Source: Chroococcus sp. FPU101
Lineage (GTDB): Bacteria; Cyanobacteriota; Cyanobacteriia; Cyanobacteriales; Microcystaceae
Reading direction: 5' to 3'
Assembly: GCF_017312365.1 (NCBI RefSeq)
Contig: NZ_BLJI01000010.1
Location: 81,209 to 145,208, forward strand
Length of the DNA stretch: 64,000 nt
Position numbers and translations under genes: made by a program. Below are positions 18,454 through 27,465 of the stretch, one piece after another. Each line of letters begins with the position of its first letter. Within the stretch, counting starts at the first letter, position 1. A model generated the notes under the pieces. That model searched no databases and was not told the DNA's origin. It worked only from the letters and a program-made list of their open reading frames with translations.

Positions 18454-19782
18454 TCAGTTTAACTGCTGTAAGCAATTATCATAAATAAATTGAGCAATTT
18501 GTTTGCCTGACTCAATTCCAGCATCTGCATCAAACTGCCAGTGAACCCCTAGATAAACTCGACTTCTACCATTCTCAAGAATCGCTTGCGACAAACTATT
18601 AAAGTGAGCTTTGTAAAAAGGACGAATTGACCCATCTACATCAACGTTTTTGCCGTTAAATTCATCTGATACAAAGTCAAACGGAATATTGTCATTGTTA
18701 TAGAACAAGCGAACTATATCTAAAGAAGCCGCACCAAAGGTCGCATGACCCGAAGGATAGGCAGGAAAATTAGGGGTAAAATTCTTACCACCTTCTTGAT
18801 TGCGATTCGTATTAGGCGCGCCTAAAGGTAACCAGAAAGGATCACCTATTGTTGATAAATTGCCATCTCCCAGACCCAAGGGCCCCCATCCAAGAGAGGC
18901 TTCCCGAACACCTAGCACGGGTCGCCACAAACTGTAGAAGTATTTAGAATACCAACACTGAATACCCGCATCTGCCATCGCCATATTAACCAAAGCAAAA
19001 AGACGTGCATTTTGTCCAAGGGTATTGGACATTTTTATAGCAATTTCTCGCACAATTTGATTGTAGAGTCGTGGTGGTGTTCCGAGTTTTGGAGTGCCAT
19101 CGTAACCCCAGTAGATGCCGATTACAGTTTCGCCTACTGTACGTGTGCTATTAATTGACGCACCTTTTCCTTTAACATCATTGTAATCTGTTGTATATTG
19201 AGTATCAGTTAATGCTGGTGGAGGAGTAGCGACAAAGGCCGCACCACTGGGAATCCCAAAAGTTTCTACCTCACCCCAATTTGCTCCTAAAAACCCTTGA
19301 GTTGGATTAAGTGGGTCAACACGGTGCTTACCAGGTAACTGACTCGGTGCATAGGGAATATTTTTATCTGAACCATCATCTTTACGAGCCTCCAAGATCG
19401 CATCAGCGACAATTTGACCTTGCACGCGACCGTTTTCAATCGCTGTTAGAGAGCCTGTTCCTGTTAATGTAGCCATGAAAGATTCATATTCTTCAAACAA
19501 ATCTTGGCTTTGCTTAGAATACAGGTTGCTAAGAGTGATGTAAGCGGCTGTTGCGATCGCTGCATCTTCAGAGGCACCCATCGGCGCATCTGGCAAGCCT
19601 TCCAGATAAGGACTATATTTTTTAGCAATGGTGTTAAAAGCATCATACATCGCTAAATGAACAATCGCTAATGCACGAGACGATCCTGTTGGGCCTCCCT
19701 GTTCTGGAGCAAATGGTATTGTACTAAAATCATCTGCTAAAGCTTTTAAAGCCAGATCATTCCAATGAAGAACTGCATCCAT
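18454..19782 (-). CDS. Vanadium-dependent haloperoxidase-like protein (PAP2 superfamily)
   Basis: This 442-residue protein belongs to the vanadium haloperoxidase/acid phosphatase superfamily, whose members oxidise halides with hydrogen peroxide or hydrolyse phosphate esters. The metal-site motifs are present: a YPSGHATFGAASLDI block (about residue 332) with the Ser-Gly-His core, and GVHWQFDADAG near the C-terminus (about 418) with the vanadate-binding His. The lysine/arginine motif before them is less certain (WRPVLGVREASLGWG, about 285). An N-terminal all-alpha region (SSRALAIVHLAMYDAFN) matches the bacterial members. No signal peptide is evident. Halide preference cannot be told from sequence. 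The gene stands alone, with 212 bases of upstream space. Confidence 0.82.
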   Translation of the reverse strand: MDAVLHWNDLALKALADDFSTIPFAPEQGGPTGSSRALAIVHLAMYDAFNTIAKKYSPYLEGLPDAPMGASEDAAIATAAYITLSNLYSKQSQDLFEEYESFMATLTGTGSLTAIENGRVQGQIVADAILEARKDDGSDKNIPYAPSQLPGKHRVDPLNPTQGFLGANWGEVETFGIPSGAAFVATPPPALTDTQYTTDYNDVKGKGASINSTRTVGETVIGIYWGYDGTPKLGTPPRLYNQIVREIAIKMSNTLGQNARLFALVNMAMADAGIQCWYSKYFYSLWRPVLGVREASLGWGPLGLGDGNLSTIGDPFWLPLGAPNTNRNQEGGKNFTPNFPAYPSGHATFGAASLDIVRLFYNNDNIPFDFVSDEFNGKNVDVDGSIRPFYKAHFNSLSQAILENGRSRVYLGVHWQFDADAGIESGKQIAQFIYDNCLQQLN

Positions 19783-19994
19783 ATTTTTAGAATCCTTTAG
19801 AAATCTTCAAAGATTAACTACAAAGGAATACGTTCTAGTTGCGGAAAAAATGGTTTTGTTTATAAAACATAACAATCAAAACCCAAATTTTTATTACTTC
19901 TTAAATATGAATTTGTCAATAATTTTGATTAAAAAACTTTCTACTGTAGAATAATTCTTTAAAATTTGCGTTTAAAATCTGTTTTAATTGATTT

Positions 19995-20825
19995 CTACTT
20001 TAAAGTAATAACCGTAATTTCTGGAGGACAAAAAAAACGACCTGGAAAATAAGTACCAAGTCCTCGATTGACATACAATTGGTTACTACCGATACAATGA
20101 TATCCCTGCGCCCATTCCCAATGTTTAACGACTTGCGAACATTCTCTCAAATAAGGAATAAATTTTTGTACTGATTTTGGTAGGATTTGGCGTAAGTGTT
20201 GCCCGATAATTGGTGCAGATCCCAAACCAGGAATAAAAACTTGTCCACCGTGAGTATGTCCTGATAATTGTAAATCAACGCGCCATTTTTTTAGGATTTC
20301 TGCGGTATCAGGATTGTGTGATAAAACAATTCTAGGTACATTTGGATTCAGTTGATCCATGATTGCTAAACCAGACTTAAAATCCCGTGACCAATAATCC
20401 GCTAATCCAACAATTGGAAAATCTAGCCCAAATGGTGTAGCGATCGCATTCCAGAGTACCTCTATTCCCGCACTCTTTAAAGCCTTCGTTACTTTTGTTC
20501 CAGCATTAGGATAATAAATATCATGATTGCCCAGACAAGCAAAAATTCCGTTTTTACTGTGGAGGGATTTTAAGCGGTAACTTAAGACTTTAATTGGTGT
20601 GGGTTCATCAGTAATATAATCGCCAGTTAATAGGACTAGATCAGGATTTTCTTGATTACTGATACATATTGCTTGTTCTAATAACTGATCACTAAGACAA
20701 AAACCATCATAATGTAAATCAGAAAGTTGAACTAATTTTAGCCCTACTAAACTAGATGGTAAATCAGCGATTGCGATCATTAACCGTTCAACTTTTAAAG
20801 GTTCTACCCAAATTGGCGATAACAT
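19995..20825 (-). CDS. Metallophosphoesterase (YkuE-like)
   Basis: This 276-residue calcineurin-like phosphoesterase has the complete set of dinuclear metal motifs: LSDLHYDG (about 36), LLTGDY (about 65), LGNHDIYY (about 97), LSHNPDTAE (about 160) and LSGHTHGGQVF (about 182). Family members hydrolyse phosphomonoesters or diesters. Related bacterial proteins act on membrane-linked phosphates, but this one has no clear signal peptide and its substrate is unknown. It lies downstream of egtD on the same strand with a 79-base gap. The two might be co-transcribed, but the products have no known link. Confidence 0.85.
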   Translation of the reverse strand: MLSPIWVEPLKVERLMIAIADLPSSLVGLKLVQLSDLHYDGFCLSDQLLEQAICISNQENPDLVLLTGDYITDEPTPIKVLSYRLKSLHSKNGIFACLGNHDIYYPNAGTKVTKALKSAGIEVLWNAIATPFGLDFPIVGLADYWSRDFKSGLAIMDQLNPNVPRIVLSHNPDTAEILKKWRVDLQLSGHTHGGQVFIPGLGSAPIIGQHLRQILPKSVQKFIPYLRECSQVVKHWEWAQGYHCIGSNQLYVNRGLGTYFPGRFFCPPEITVITLK

Positions 20826-20904
20826 TTAACTTTTTCCTCCTCACCTTCACTTATAAGGTACAGGTTGCGGTTATTGTTTTGACGCTTTTGTATTGTTCAA
20901 CACC

Positions 20905-21906
20905 TTATCGACACTGACACAGAATCAAACCAAACCATTTTTGAGGATCTGTCCAACTTTGAAGCGGTTTTAATCCTTGAGTTTCTAAATATTGTTCCAT
21001 TTGAGATAAATTAAATTTACGAGAAATTTCAGTTTGAATTGTTTCACCCTCTTGAAAGTCTACCGTTAAATCTAAAGCCGCTAAATAAACAGTATGAGAT
21101 TTTTGACAGATCAGGTGCATTTCGATTTGATGTTCTTGGGTATTATAAAAAGCCCAATGTTTGAATAGACTCAGGTCAAAATTTCCTTGAAAACGTTGAT
21201 TGAGATGATTCAACATATTTAAGTTAAAAGCGGCGGTAATTCCTTGACTATCATTGTAGGCAGCTTCTAAAATTTCTATCGGTTTTTGTAAATCAATTCC
21301 TAATAAAAAATATCCCGATTGTAAGGCTGCCGTAATTTGAGCAAAAAAGCGATCACATTCAGTTTGAGAAAAATTCCCTAATGTACTTCCTAAAAATAAA
21401 ACCATTTTTGAGGAAGAGGAACGAGAGGAAAGCATTTGTAAAGCAGCTTCGTATGTTCCGACTATTCCTTGAATTTGTAGACCCTTATAGTCATTTAATA
21501 ATTGTTTAGCACTATCTTCAAGGATAGTTCCACTAACATCTATGGGTACATAACATAACGGATAATCAAGAGATTGATAAACATCGAGCAATAAACGTGT
21601 TTTTGTCGAACTGCCACTACCAAGTTCAATTAATTCACAACTTCCTGTATATTTAGCAATTTCTTGAGCATAATTTTGTAAGATTTCGGCTTCGGTTCGA
21701 GTTGGATAATATTCACTTAAATCGCAAATTTTTTCAAACAACAGTGAGCCTTGTTCATCATAAAAATAACGTGGAGGTAAGATCTTAGGTTGTTGTGTAA
21801 GACCTTGAATCACATCAAAACCATTATCAGAGGTTTGTGTATGATCTTGAATATATTTAATTTTTAAACGAGTATTTAAGTAATTATTATCTTTTATTAA
21901 AGTCAT
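20905..21906 (-). CDS. egtD: L-histidine N-alpha-methyltransferase (EgtD family)
   Basis: This 333-residue SAM-dependent methyltransferase catalyses trimethylation of histidine to hercynine, the first step of ergothioneine synthesis. The family hallmarks are visible: QPKILPPRYFYDEQGSLLFE, YYPTRTEAEIL (about 66), ELIELGSGSSTKTRLLLD as the SAM motif (about 92), VPIDVSG (about 120) and FLGSTLGNF (about 173). The C-terminal substrate domain (YNDSQGITAAFNLNMLNHLN) is complete. No egtB sulfoxide synthase gene is in the window, so whether ergothioneine is made cannot be judged here. A repeat-rich spacer separates it from ugd. Confidence 0.9.
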   Translation of the reverse strand: MTLIKDNNYLNTRLKIKYIQDHTQTSDNGFDVIQGLTQQPKILPPRYFYDEQGSLLFEKICDLSEYYPTRTEAEILQNYAQEIAKYTGSCELIELGSGSSTKTRLLLDVYQSLDYPLCYVPIDVSGTILEDSAKQLLNDYKGLQIQGIVGTYEAALQMLSSRSSSSKMVLFLGSTLGNFSQTECDRFFAQITAALQSGYFLLGIDLQKPIEILEAAYNDSQGITAAFNLNMLNHLNQRFQGNFDLSLFKHWAFYNTQEHQIEMHLICQKSHTVYLAALDLTVDFQEGETIQTEISRKFNLSQMEQYLETQGLKPLQSWTDPQKWFGLILCQCR

Positions 21907-21938
21907 AAAAAATTCCGTTTAGTTGTCTAGAAAAGAAA

Positions 21939-22016
21939 GGGTTTGGCAACTAAACTGCCGACCGACGCGCCATCGCACGGCGAGTCACAAGTGGCAGTGC
22001 ATTCCGCACCCCTAGT
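21939..22016. repeat. Composite repeat: GC-rich hairpin element nested in a GGTTTGG-type palindrome
   Basis: The left part GGGTTTGGCAACTAAAC (from 21940) and a right CCCCTAG (to 22015) look like the two halves of the common palindrome. Between them sits a GC-rich segment of about 55 bases with nested inverted repeats: ACTGCC (21954-21959) with GGCAGT (21993-21998), and GCCG (21957-21960) with CGGC (21978-21981). Its composition is unlike the AT-rich surroundings. Confidence 0.5.
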
Positions 22017-22040
22017 ATGAATAATGTTTTAAATTAGAAA

Positions 22041-23423
22041 TTAATGTCCAATGCCTACATAACGGAAGCCACAATCTTCTAGTGTTTTTCGATCTAAAAA
22101 GTTACGACCATCAATGATTACTTTATTAAACATGGATTTAGCCATTTTTTCATAGTTTAGACTCAGGAATTCTTTCCAGTCGGTGACTAAAACAAGAGCA
22201 TCACAACCATCGGCTAACATTTCGGGATCAGTTTCAATAAACACGTTAGATAATCCATGACTTAAGCCACTTTGGGAGACAATTGGATCATATGCTTTTA
22301 CTTTAGCCCCTAGACGATTCAGTTGTTCAATTAGTGTTAAAGAAGGGGCATCCCTCATATCGTCTGTATCGGGTTTAAACGTTAATCCCAGTAAACCAAC
22401 TGTTTTACCTTTCAAGATTTTGAGTTCTTGTTGTAATTTTTCGATCGCAATCACGCGCTGACGTTGGTTTACTTGAACTGCTGCATTGAGTAATTCAGTT
22501 TGGAAACCATAATCATCAGCAGTATGAATCAAAGCGGATACATCTTTCGGGAAACAAGAACCACCCCAACCGATACCTGCTTGTAAAAACTTGTTGCCAA
22601 TGCGCGAATCTAAACCAATTCCTTTAGCAACTTGTGTCACATCGGCACCAACGCGATCGCAAATATTAGCCACTTCATTAATAAAGCTGATCTTCACCGC
22701 TAAAAAAGCATTAGCCGCATATTTGATCATTTCAGCCGAACTTAAATCGGTGACGACGACAGGAACATTAGGTAATGAAGCATCCTCAGCAAATTTACGT
22801 TCAACAATGGGGGTATAAAGTTGTTGCATCATTGCGATCGCTTTTTGACTATTGCTGCCTAAAACAATGCGATCGGGATTAAAGGTATCATAAACTGCTG
22901 AACCTTCTCGTAGGAATTCTGGATTACTAACAACATCAAAATCAGCATGAAGGGGTTCAGGAAGTCCGCCACCCCCTGCGGTTACTAGGGTTTTTTGACG
23001 TTCTTCAATACCATCTAAAACAATGCGTCTTACCCAGTCCCCTGAACCGATGGGAACGGTTGATTTATTGACGATCACTTTGTAGCCACCGTTGAGATGC
23101 GCCCCAATTCCACGCGCTACAGCTTCGACATAACGAGTATCACTTTCACCAGTGGGTAGAGGAGGCGTTCCTACAGCGATAAAGAGAATTTCGCCATGTT
23201 TGACACCTGCCCCTAAATCGGTAGAAAATTCTAAACGTCCAGATTGGGCCGAGGATTGCATCAATTCAGACAGTCCAGGTTCATAAATCGGAGACTGTCC
23301 CGCTTTCATTAGTTTAACTTTCTCTTCATTATTATCAATACAAATAACATGATGACCACAATGGGCTAAACAAACACCTGTTACTAAACCGACATAACCT
23401 GTACCGATAACACAAACGCGCAT
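22041..23423 (-). CDS. ugd: UDP-glucose 6-dehydrogenase
   Basis: This 460-residue enzyme oxidises UDP-glucose to UDP-glucuronate with two NAD+. The N-terminal Rossmann motif GTGYVGLVTGVCLAHCGH, the middle domain with SSAEMIKYAANAFLAVKISFINE (about 228) and the catalytic cysteine in GWGGSCFPKD (about 286) are present. The C-terminal domain has GLTFKPDTDDMRDAPS (about 346). It is directly upstream of, and divergently spaced from nothing else than, the decarboxylase gene below, on the same strand with a gap of 64 bases. The two enzymes act in sequence to make UDP-xylose for polysaccharide or glycoprotein synthesis. Confidence 0.95.
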   Translation of the reverse strand: MRVCVIGTGYVGLVTGVCLAHCGHHVICIDNNEEKVKLMKAGQSPIYEPGLSELMQSSAQSGRLEFSTDLGAGVKHGEILFIAVGTPPLPTGESDTRYVEAVARGIGAHLNGGYKVIVNKSTVPIGSGDWVRRIVLDGIEERQKTLVTAGGGGLPEPLHADFDVVSNPEFLREGSAVYDTFNPDRIVLGSNSQKAIAMMQQLYTPIVERKFAEDASLPNVPVVVTDLSSAEMIKYAANAFLAVKISFINEVANICDRVGADVTQVAKGIGLDSRIGNKFLQAGIGWGGSCFPKDVSALIHTADDYGFQTELLNAAVQVNQRQRVIAIEKLQQELKILKGKTVGLLGLTFKPDTDDMRDAPSLTLIEQLNRLGAKVKAYDPIVSQSGLSHGLSNVFIETDPEMLADGCDALVLVTDWKEFLSLNYEKMAKSMFNKVIIDGRNFLDRKTLEDCGFRYVGIGH

Positions 23424-23487
23424 AGATTAACTCCTATGTATGAAAATAGTTTGCTTTAGATTTTGTGACAATTATTTGATGTTAATT

Positions 23488-24423
23488 TTACTGATTTTGT
23501 TTGATTCGTGCGCTAAAGTCCTCAATTGTTAGTTTGAGTCCTTCTTTAAGGGGAACAGTTGGTTCCCAACCTAAATAGGTTTTAGCACGAGTTATATCTG
23601 GTTGGCGTTTTTTCGGGTCATCTTCTGGTAAAGGATTAAAAATTAATTCAGCTGAGGGATTAATCATATCTTGGATGATTTGAGCAAGTTCTAAAATGGT
23701 ATATTCACCCGGGTTCCCAATATTGATCGGGCCAATATAATCACTATTCATTAAACGGATAAATCCTTCTACTAAATCAGATACATAGCAAAAACTACGC
23801 GTTTGTGAACCGTCTCCATAGATGGTTAAAGGTTTGCCCCGCAACGCTTGAGCAATAAAGTTACTGACAACTCGACCATCATTTTCGAGCATTCTTGGCC
23901 CGTAGGTATTAAAAATGCGAACCACTCTAATATCTACGCCGTGTTCCCGATGATATTCAAAGGCTAGTGTTTCCGCCACTCGTTTTCCTTCGTCGTAACA
24001 AGCCCGTAACCCCGTACAATTGACGTTACCTCGATATTCTTCGTGTTGAGGATGAACTTCGGGATCTCCATAAACTTCGGATGTTGAGGCTAGAAAAAAT
24101 CTCGCTTTCACCCGTTTGGCTAATCCCAACATATATAGTGTTCCAAGTACATTAGTTTTAATCGTTTTAACGGGATTAAACTGATAATGGATTGGTGATG
24201 CTGGACAAGCCAAGTGATAGATCTGATCGACTTCTAAACGAATGGGTTCAGTGATATCATGACGCACCAGTTCAAAATAAGGATGATTAAGCCATTTAAA
24301 AATATTCCGTTTGTCACCTGTATAAAAGTTATCTAGGCATAGAACCTCATGCCCTTGTTCCATCAAGCGATCAATCAGATGGGAACCAATAAAACCAGCA
24401 CCGCCTGTAACTAGGATTCTCAT
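23488..24423 (-). CDS. UDP-glucuronate decarboxylase (UDP-xylose synthase type)
   Basis: This 311-residue short-chain dehydrogenase family protein starts at [16 protein letters not shown] (ATG 24421-24423). The frame extends upstream to 24501, but those residues are not family-like. Besides the glycine-rich NAD motif it has [20 protein letters not shown] (about 82), [14 protein letters not shown] (about 116), the catalytic Tyr-Lys in RACYDEGKR (about 145) and [10 protein letters not shown] (about 170), a pattern typical of UXS. It would convert UDP-glucuronate made by the adjacent Ugd enzyme to UDP-xylose. dTDP-glucose dehydratase-like activity is less likely given the ASPIHYQ segment. It precedes ugd in what looks like a two-gene operon. 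Confidence 0.88.
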   Translation of the reverse strand: MRILVTGGAGFIGSHLIDRLMEQGHEVLCLDNFYTGDKRNIFKWLNHPYFELVRHDITEPIRLEVDQIYHLACPASPIHYQFNPVKTIKTNVLGTLYMLGLAKRVKARFFLASTSEVYGDPEVHPQHEEYRGNVNCTGLRACYDEGKRVAETLAFEYHREHGVDIRVVRIFNTYGPRMLENDGRVVSNFIAQALRGKPLTIYGDGSQTRSFCYVSDLVEGFIRLMNSDYIGPINIGNPGEYTILELAQIIQDMINPSAELIFNPLPEDDPKKRQPDITRAKTYLGWEPTVPLKEGLKLTIEDFSARIKQNQ

Positions 24424-24769
24424 GTAACTGACTGTTAAAATAATGAAATTAATCTTAAAGTACCTTTGGTAGGCAATTTTGGCAAATGTATTTTTGATCA
24501 ATCCGATCGCTGATCACAAAGTTGGGCTTTTTCATGCAGGTCATTGACTTTATACCTACGCGTCAAGATATACTAACAATTCCCCTAAAGAATGATTGAG
24601 ATTTCCAATAAATATCATTACAATTTGATGAATAATCGAATAATATTTAAAAATGTTCAATATTTTTAATGAATCAAATCACTTATTTTAATTAAACCGA
24701 TTCATTAAGATTGTTTTTAAAGGGTTAAGCATCTGTTTCTCTCGTTGAAAATTCTAGGATTGCTCTAAG
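24424..24769. other. Divergent intergenic region, no gene seen
   Basis: This 346-base AT-rich gap separates the divergent UXS and GNAT genes. It must hold both promoters. I see no open frame of note, no clear NtcA site and no hairpin with a T-run. Confidence 0.5.
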
Positions 24770-25231
24770 ATGAATTCTTGTCATATTCAATTCTGTAGCG
24801 ATAAATCTAAAGTAGATTTACATCAACTCCAAGAACTCTACAACAGTACTGCTTTTTGGGCGCAAAATCGTCCTCTAGAAAAGTTAGAAATAGCCATTGC
24901 TTGTAGTCATCCAGTCGTTACGGTTTGGGATGGCTCAAAAATGATTGGTTTTGCTCGTGCGACATCTGACGGTGTTTATCGCGCTACAATCTGGGATGTC
25001 TTAATTCATCGTGACTATCAAAAAAAAGGTTTGGGGCGTAAGTTAGTTGAAACAGTTCTAGCTCATCCTCATGTTAATCAAGTTGAAAAAGTTTATTTGA
25101 TGACGACTCATCAACAAAATTTCTATAAAAGAATAGGTTTTCAAGAGAACATAAGCACAACAATGGTTATTTGTCAAGAAGATTTTGAACGTTTACCTCA
25201 GATTACTGAAGTGTCATCCCAGTTGATTTAA
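24770..25231 (+). CDS. GNAT-family N-acetyltransferase
   Basis: This 153-residue acetyltransferase has GNAT motif A near residues 72-100 (IWDVLIHRDYQKKGLGRKLV, where QKKGLGRKL is the acetyl-CoA phosphate loop) and motif B with FYKRIGFQEN near 123. It resembles the other GNAT in this window (28717-29241), sharing the GFARATSD and ATIWDV segments, so the two are paralogues. Substrate unknown; relatives in plastids acetylate proteins and arylalkylamines. Its last 29 bases overlap the 3' end of the convergent histidine-kinase-like gene. Confidence 0.85.
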   Translation: MNSCHIQFCSDKSKVDLHQLQELYNSTAFWAQNRPLEKLEIAIACSHPVVTVWDGSKMIGFARATSDGVYRATIWDVLIHRDYQKKGLGRKLVETVLAHPHVNQVEKVYLMTTHQQNFYKRIGFQENISTTMVICQEDFERLPQITEVSSQLI

Positions 25232-25949
25232 TTGGCAAGATTATCTCGATCATTGTTAAATAATTTTGCTCAAGCTCGGGAGAAAGTTTTTTCAAAAACA
25301 GTTCGCCCCCCATTAGTGTGAGCAGTTTTTCTGATAGTAGCAATTTTAAGTTAAGTGAATACTCGACATCGCTTGTTTTTTGCCACTCATCAATCGAACG
25401 TTCTGACTTAATTTGGATTAAACCCAATTGATTATTCTGGGCAAAACTCGATCTAACTTGAATGGTACCTGTTTCAGAAATGCTAATTACTCCATCAATC
25501 AACAGAAAAAGAACGTGTAATAAACGCGATCGATCCGCAATCACAGAAACATCGGAAGGGATAAAATTTAATTTTAAATTGCGATTAGCTGCCTGTAAAT
25601 AAGTGAGTTGATACAAATCCCAAAAAACTTGTTTAAGGAAAATTGATTCTAAATGAAGCGGAATTGTACCATATTCAATTTTAGAAACATTGACAAGATC
25701 ATCAATCATTTTGAGGAATCTTTGTCCTGCTTGATACGCTTGAGCAACACAATCTCGTTCTTCTTCTGGACTTTCACACAGATCCGATAAAATCAATTGA
25801 TGTAGCCCCATCATTGTCGAAAATGGCGATCGTAATTCATGGGCAATGCGTCCCAAAAAACCCGTTTTGACCTGATTAAGCTGTGTTAGCATTTCGCATT
25901 GAATTTTAGTTTGTTCTAGTTCTGCTTTTAATGCTTCAATTTCATCCAT
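25203..25949 (-). CDS. Histidine kinase-like protein with degenerate catalytic domain
   Basis: This 248-residue cytosolic protein has an N-terminal coiled coil, then a HisKA dimerisation domain with the phospho-acceptor motif GRIAHELRSPFSTMMG (His near residue 37) and a region resembling HATPase_c. In that second region the N-box asparagine is not apparent (DRSRLLHVLFLLIDGVIS replaces the usual NLLxNAxKF) and no DxGxG box is seen, so ATP binding is doubtful. It may act as a phosphotransfer or adaptor protein. No receiver or sensor domain is fused. The 3' end overlaps the convergent GNAT gene. Upstream on the same strand, 22 bases beyond its start, is the end of the Sua5 gene, so it may be the tail gene of the prmC-sua5 transcript. 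Confidence 0.75.
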   Translation of the reverse strand: MDEIEALKAELEQTKIQCEMLTQLNQVKTGFLGRIAHELRSPFSTMMGLHQLILSDLCESPEEERDCVAQAYQAGQRFLKMIDDLVNVSKIEYGTIPLHLESIFLKQVFWDLYQLTYLQAANRNLKLNFIPSDVSVIADRSRLLHVLFLLIDGVISISETGTIQVRSSFAQNNQLGLIQIKSERSIDEWQKTSDVEYSLNLKLLLSEKLLTLMGGELFLKKLSPELEQNYLTMIEIILPIKSTGMTLQ

Positions 25950-25970
25950 AAAATCTAAATCATATTGTTT

Positions 25971-26594
25971 TTATACATCCAGTCTAGTCTCACCTTGGCG
26001 TAAAATCTGCCATCCCTGTGAAGTCCATTTAGCAACTGTTGAAGGAAGACCACTACCGATATAATCCTGTTCAGATAAATCTAAAACAAATACATCATTA
26101 AAAATTTCTGCAATTGCTGTGGATGTAATTAAAGGATTTTCCCCAGATAAATTAGCACTGGTTGTCGCTAAAGGCCCTGTTTGTGCCAACAGTTTTCGAG
26201 CAAGTTCATGATTAGGCACTCTAATTCCAATTGTAGAAGGATCGAGGGGATTCATCACCGCAGGAACTTTTTCTGAGGCTGGTAAAACGAGCGTAAGTTG
26301 TCCTGGCCAATATTTTTGAGCCACTTGTTGCCAAATACTTTTTTCTTTCTCGTTTCCTGTGACATACGACCATAAATCGTCTGCTGTTGCCCCGATCAAA
26401 ATTAAAGGTTTATCAGGGGGGCGTTTTTTCGCTGCAAAAATTAGATCCGAGTACATCGGCAAAGTGGCTAAAGCAGGTACTGTATCAGTCGGGAAACTAA
26501 TGACTTGACCTGTTCTAGCTTGATTAATGATTTCTGATAAGGTAACTTTGGGCATATTTTTACTATCGTCGATAGGCTCTAACAAATCGATCAA
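25971..26594 (-). CDS. Threonylcarbamoyl-AMP synthase (Sua5/YrdC/TsaC family)
   Basis: This 207-residue protein makes threonylcarbamoyl-AMP from threonine, bicarbonate and ATP for the t6A modification of tRNAs that read ANN codons. The YrdC fold is recognised by ISFPTDTVPALATLP (about 34), AAKKRPPDKPLIL (about 54), PGQLTLVLPAS (about 95) and TIGIRVPNHELARKLL with the LATTSANLSGE segment (about 145), all characteristic. It has no C-terminal Sua5 domain, so it is the short YrdC/TsaC form. Its first 32 bases overlap the end of prmC, which suggests translational coupling. Confidence 0.88.
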   Translation of the reverse strand: MIDLLEPIDDSKNMPKVTLSEIINQARTGQVISFPTDTVPALATLPMYSDLIFAAKKRPPDKPLILIGATADDLWSYVTGNEKEKSIWQQVAQKYWPGQLTLVLPASEKVPAVMNPLDPSTIGIRVPNHELARKLLAQTGPLATTSANLSGENPLITSTAIAEIFNDVFVLDLSEQDYIGSGLPSTVAKWTSQGWQILRQGETRLDV

Positions 26595-27459
26595 ATCCTG
26601 CTAAATCACAAATAATTTGCATATTTTCATAATCTCCCTGTTGTTCTAAAAGTTCGATCACTTCTTGTCCTTGTCCTGCCATCATTTCGATAAGCCAAAC
26701 TCCTCCAGAGTGGAGATAATGGGGGGCGGTTTGCACTAAATGGCGAATGGCCTCCAAACCATCTTGACCCCCGTCTAAAGCGATCTGAGGTTCATGTTGA
26801 GCGACTTCAGGCTCTAGAGTCGGTATGATTTGAGAAGGGATATAGGGCGGGTTGGCAATCATTCCACTAATTTGACCTTTGAATGCTTCTAGAGGTGTCC
26901 ACCACGACCCCTGTAATAATTTAATTCGCTCTGCAAATCCTAATCGATTAATGTTCTCTTGAGCGATCGCTAAAGCTGCTGAACTAATATCTACTGCATA
27001 TATTTGGGCATTTGTCAATAGATCTGCTAAACCAATTGCAATCGCACCACTACCCGTCCCCAAATCGACCCAAATTCCTTTTTTTAAATTAGGTGAAGGG
27101 TTTTCCGTCGCTTGTCGGGCTAAATCAATGATTAATTCAGTTTCAGGACGGGGAATTAAAACCGACTCAGAAACATTTAAAAGATAGTGTCGCCAATGAG
27201 TTTGACCAATCAGATATTGAATAGGGATACGCAAAGAAGTGCGTTTTAAAAGGAGTTGTGTCAGTTCATTTAGGGGGTATTTTAAAGAAATTTGCGATCG
27301 CGCACTCAACGTTTCTAACCTCAAAGATAGGCTATCTAAGTCAGTGACTTCGAGTAATAGCCAGTCTATTTCTTGAGGAGAAACCGAAGCTGCGATCGCT
27401 TGTTGTTTAGCTTGCTCTCGCCACAAACTAAGGTCTTGCCCTGAACAAAAGAACAACAC
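26563..27459 (-). CDS. prmC: Peptide chain release factor N5-glutamine methyltransferase
   Basis: This 298-residue SAM-dependent enzyme methylates the GGQ glutamine of release factors. The N-terminal helical domain (about 1-90) is followed by the methyltransferase core with SVLIPRPETELIIDLA (about 117), VDLGTGSGAIAIGLA (about 145) and the catalytic NPPYIPS motif (about 202). The length and motif set are normal for PrmC/HemK. It is followed by the Sua5/YrdC gene with a 32-base overlap, a pairing seen in many bacteria. The start at 27457-27459 lies six bases from the stop of tic22, which is upstream on the same strand. Confidence 0.92.
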   Translation of the reverse strand: MLFFCSGQDLSLWREQAKQQAIAASVSPQEIDWLLLEVTDLDSLSLRLETLSARSQISLKYPLNELTQLLLKRTSLRIPIQYLIGQTHWRHYLLNVSESVLIPRPETELIIDLARQATENPSPNLKKGIWVDLGTGSGAIAIGLADLLTNAQIYAVDISSAALAIAQENINRLGFAERIKLLQGSWWTPLEAFKGQISGMIANPPYIPSQIIPTLEPEVAQHEPQIALDGGQDGLEAIRHLVQTAPHYLHSGGVWLIEMMAGQGQEVIELLEQQGDYENMQIICDLAGFDRFVRAYRR

Positions 27460-27465
27460 TTTGAA

